Assembly: GCA_002361095.1 (NCBI GenBank)
Contig: DERU01000210.1
Coordinates: 1-5,475 of the forward strand
From: Lachnospiraceae bacterium UBA3332
GTDB lineage: Bacteria > Bacillota > Clostridia > Lachnospirales > Lachnospiraceae
DNA length: 5,475 bases
Reading direction: 5' to 3'
Shown: positions 5,280-5,475 of the stretch, in pieces
Position numbering within the stretch: the stretch's first letter is position 1
How the letters are laid out: each line of letters opens with the position of its first letter
Notes under the pieces: generated by a model
The model's input: the letters and a program-made list of their open reading frames with translations, nothing else
Database searches by the model: none
What the model was told of the DNA's origin: nothing
Translations under genes and position numbers: made by a program

Positions 5280-5316
5280 ATCCTGCCTCCTCCGGAACCG
5301 TCCAAACCTCTTTCAT
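5272..5316 (-). CDS. possible 14-residue ORF overlapping the lipoprotein start
   Basis: MKEVWTVPEEAGYA, starting at ATG 5316 with AAGGAA about eight bases upstream, stops at a TAA (5272-5274) that overlaps the first codons of the lipoprotein (ATGCGTAA). A ribosome ending there could re-initiate on the lipoprotein ATG, whose own strong RBS lies inside this mini-ORF. Such an arrangement can couple or tune translation. Because the RBS itself forces purine-rich codons, the ORF may be chance. Confidence 0.25.
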   Translation of the reverse strand: MKEVWTVPEEAGYA

Positions 5317-5438
5317 CGCTGCGTTCCTTCTTTTCCCTTTTTTAGGCTCCTATATCCGTAAAAACGCAAAGCGGACCGGCCGGTTGCGCAGAAAAACCAA
5401 ACATTCCCGCCAATATCCCGGTGAAATGCAGTTCCTCC

Positions 5439-5469
5439 ATTATAAACTGCCCCTGTCAGTTCTTATCAA
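5439..5469 (-). promoter_or_regulatory. candidate promoter for the lipoprotein transcript
   Basis: On the minus strand TTGATA (5464-5469, four of six matches to TTGACA) precedes a perfect TATAAT (5439-5444) with a 19-base spacer, two longer than ideal. Transcription would start near 5432, giving a leader of about 150 bases to the lipoprotein ATG. The leader (5280-5432) holds the 14-codon ORF and otherwise no recognised element. The same TATAAT overlaps the ATG of a 32-codon open frame (5342-5440) that I do not call. Confidence 0.4.
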
Positions 5470-5475
5470 CAGCAT

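Noticed and set aside
4500..5345. 281-codon plus-strand open frame opposite the lipoprotein.
   Set aside because: It is an antisense shadow with extreme Arg/Pro/His content; the minus-strand gene has a strong RBS, signal peptide and patterned motifs.
5342..5440. 32-codon minus-strand ORF (MEELHFTGILAGMFGF...) upstream of the lipoprotein.
   Set aside because: Its ATG overlaps the candidate -10 box, so it would not be on the predicted transcript, and AGGGG is rather far from the start. No conservation evidence is available.
1..5475. CRISPR array, tRNA, rRNA, insertion sequence or integrase.
   Set aside because: No regularly spaced direct repeats, no cloverleaf or rRNA-like segments, and no transposase or recombinase motifs were found in any frame.

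Overview
The window reads as a piece of chromosome from a Gram-positive anaerobe of the class Clostridia, probably a gut Lachnospiraceae- or Ruminococcaceae-like bacterium. This rests on the strong GGAGG-type ribosome binding sites, a CspA-like subtilase of a type common in Clostridia, a lipoprotein with motifs I associate with clostridial lipoproteins, and an AraC regulator of a clostridial kind. The species cannot be named from the sequence.

All recognisable genes are on the minus strand, so transcription runs from high to low coordinates. From 5475 down: a candidate promoter and a 14-codon mini-ORF lead into a predicted lipoprotein of unknown function (4338-5279). A 235-base gap with a large inverted repeat follows, then a full-length S8 serine peptidase (2312-4102, start re-assigned from a longer open frame). 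Next is about 640 bases without an intact gene (1656-2311). It holds the frameshifted 3' end of an ABC exporter gene and a cluster of inverted repeats. Then comes a leader with a candidate promoter and two very short ORFs (1490-1730), a complete AAC(3)-family N-acetyltransferase (595-1467), a 327-base gap with no recognised gene, and the N-terminal half or so of an AraC-family regulator (1-267) cut by the window edge.

Base composition splits the window. The lipoprotein and protease are GC-rich (60-base sample at 3181-3240: 36 G/C), while the acetyltransferase is much more AT-rich (1201-1260: 24 G/C). With the decayed ABC gene and repeat-rich DNA between them, this suggests that the acetyltransferase-AraC side and the protease side have different histories, with the junction near 1470-2310. 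The lipoprotein and protease are both likely surface- or proteolysis-related and may be co-expressed, but nothing in the sequence ties them to a known pathway. I see no CRISPR array, tRNA, rRNA, insertion sequence or convincing intrinsic terminator. No clearly new biological system is visible. The points most worth following are the ABC pseudogene, the acetyltransferase leader and the intergenic dyads.
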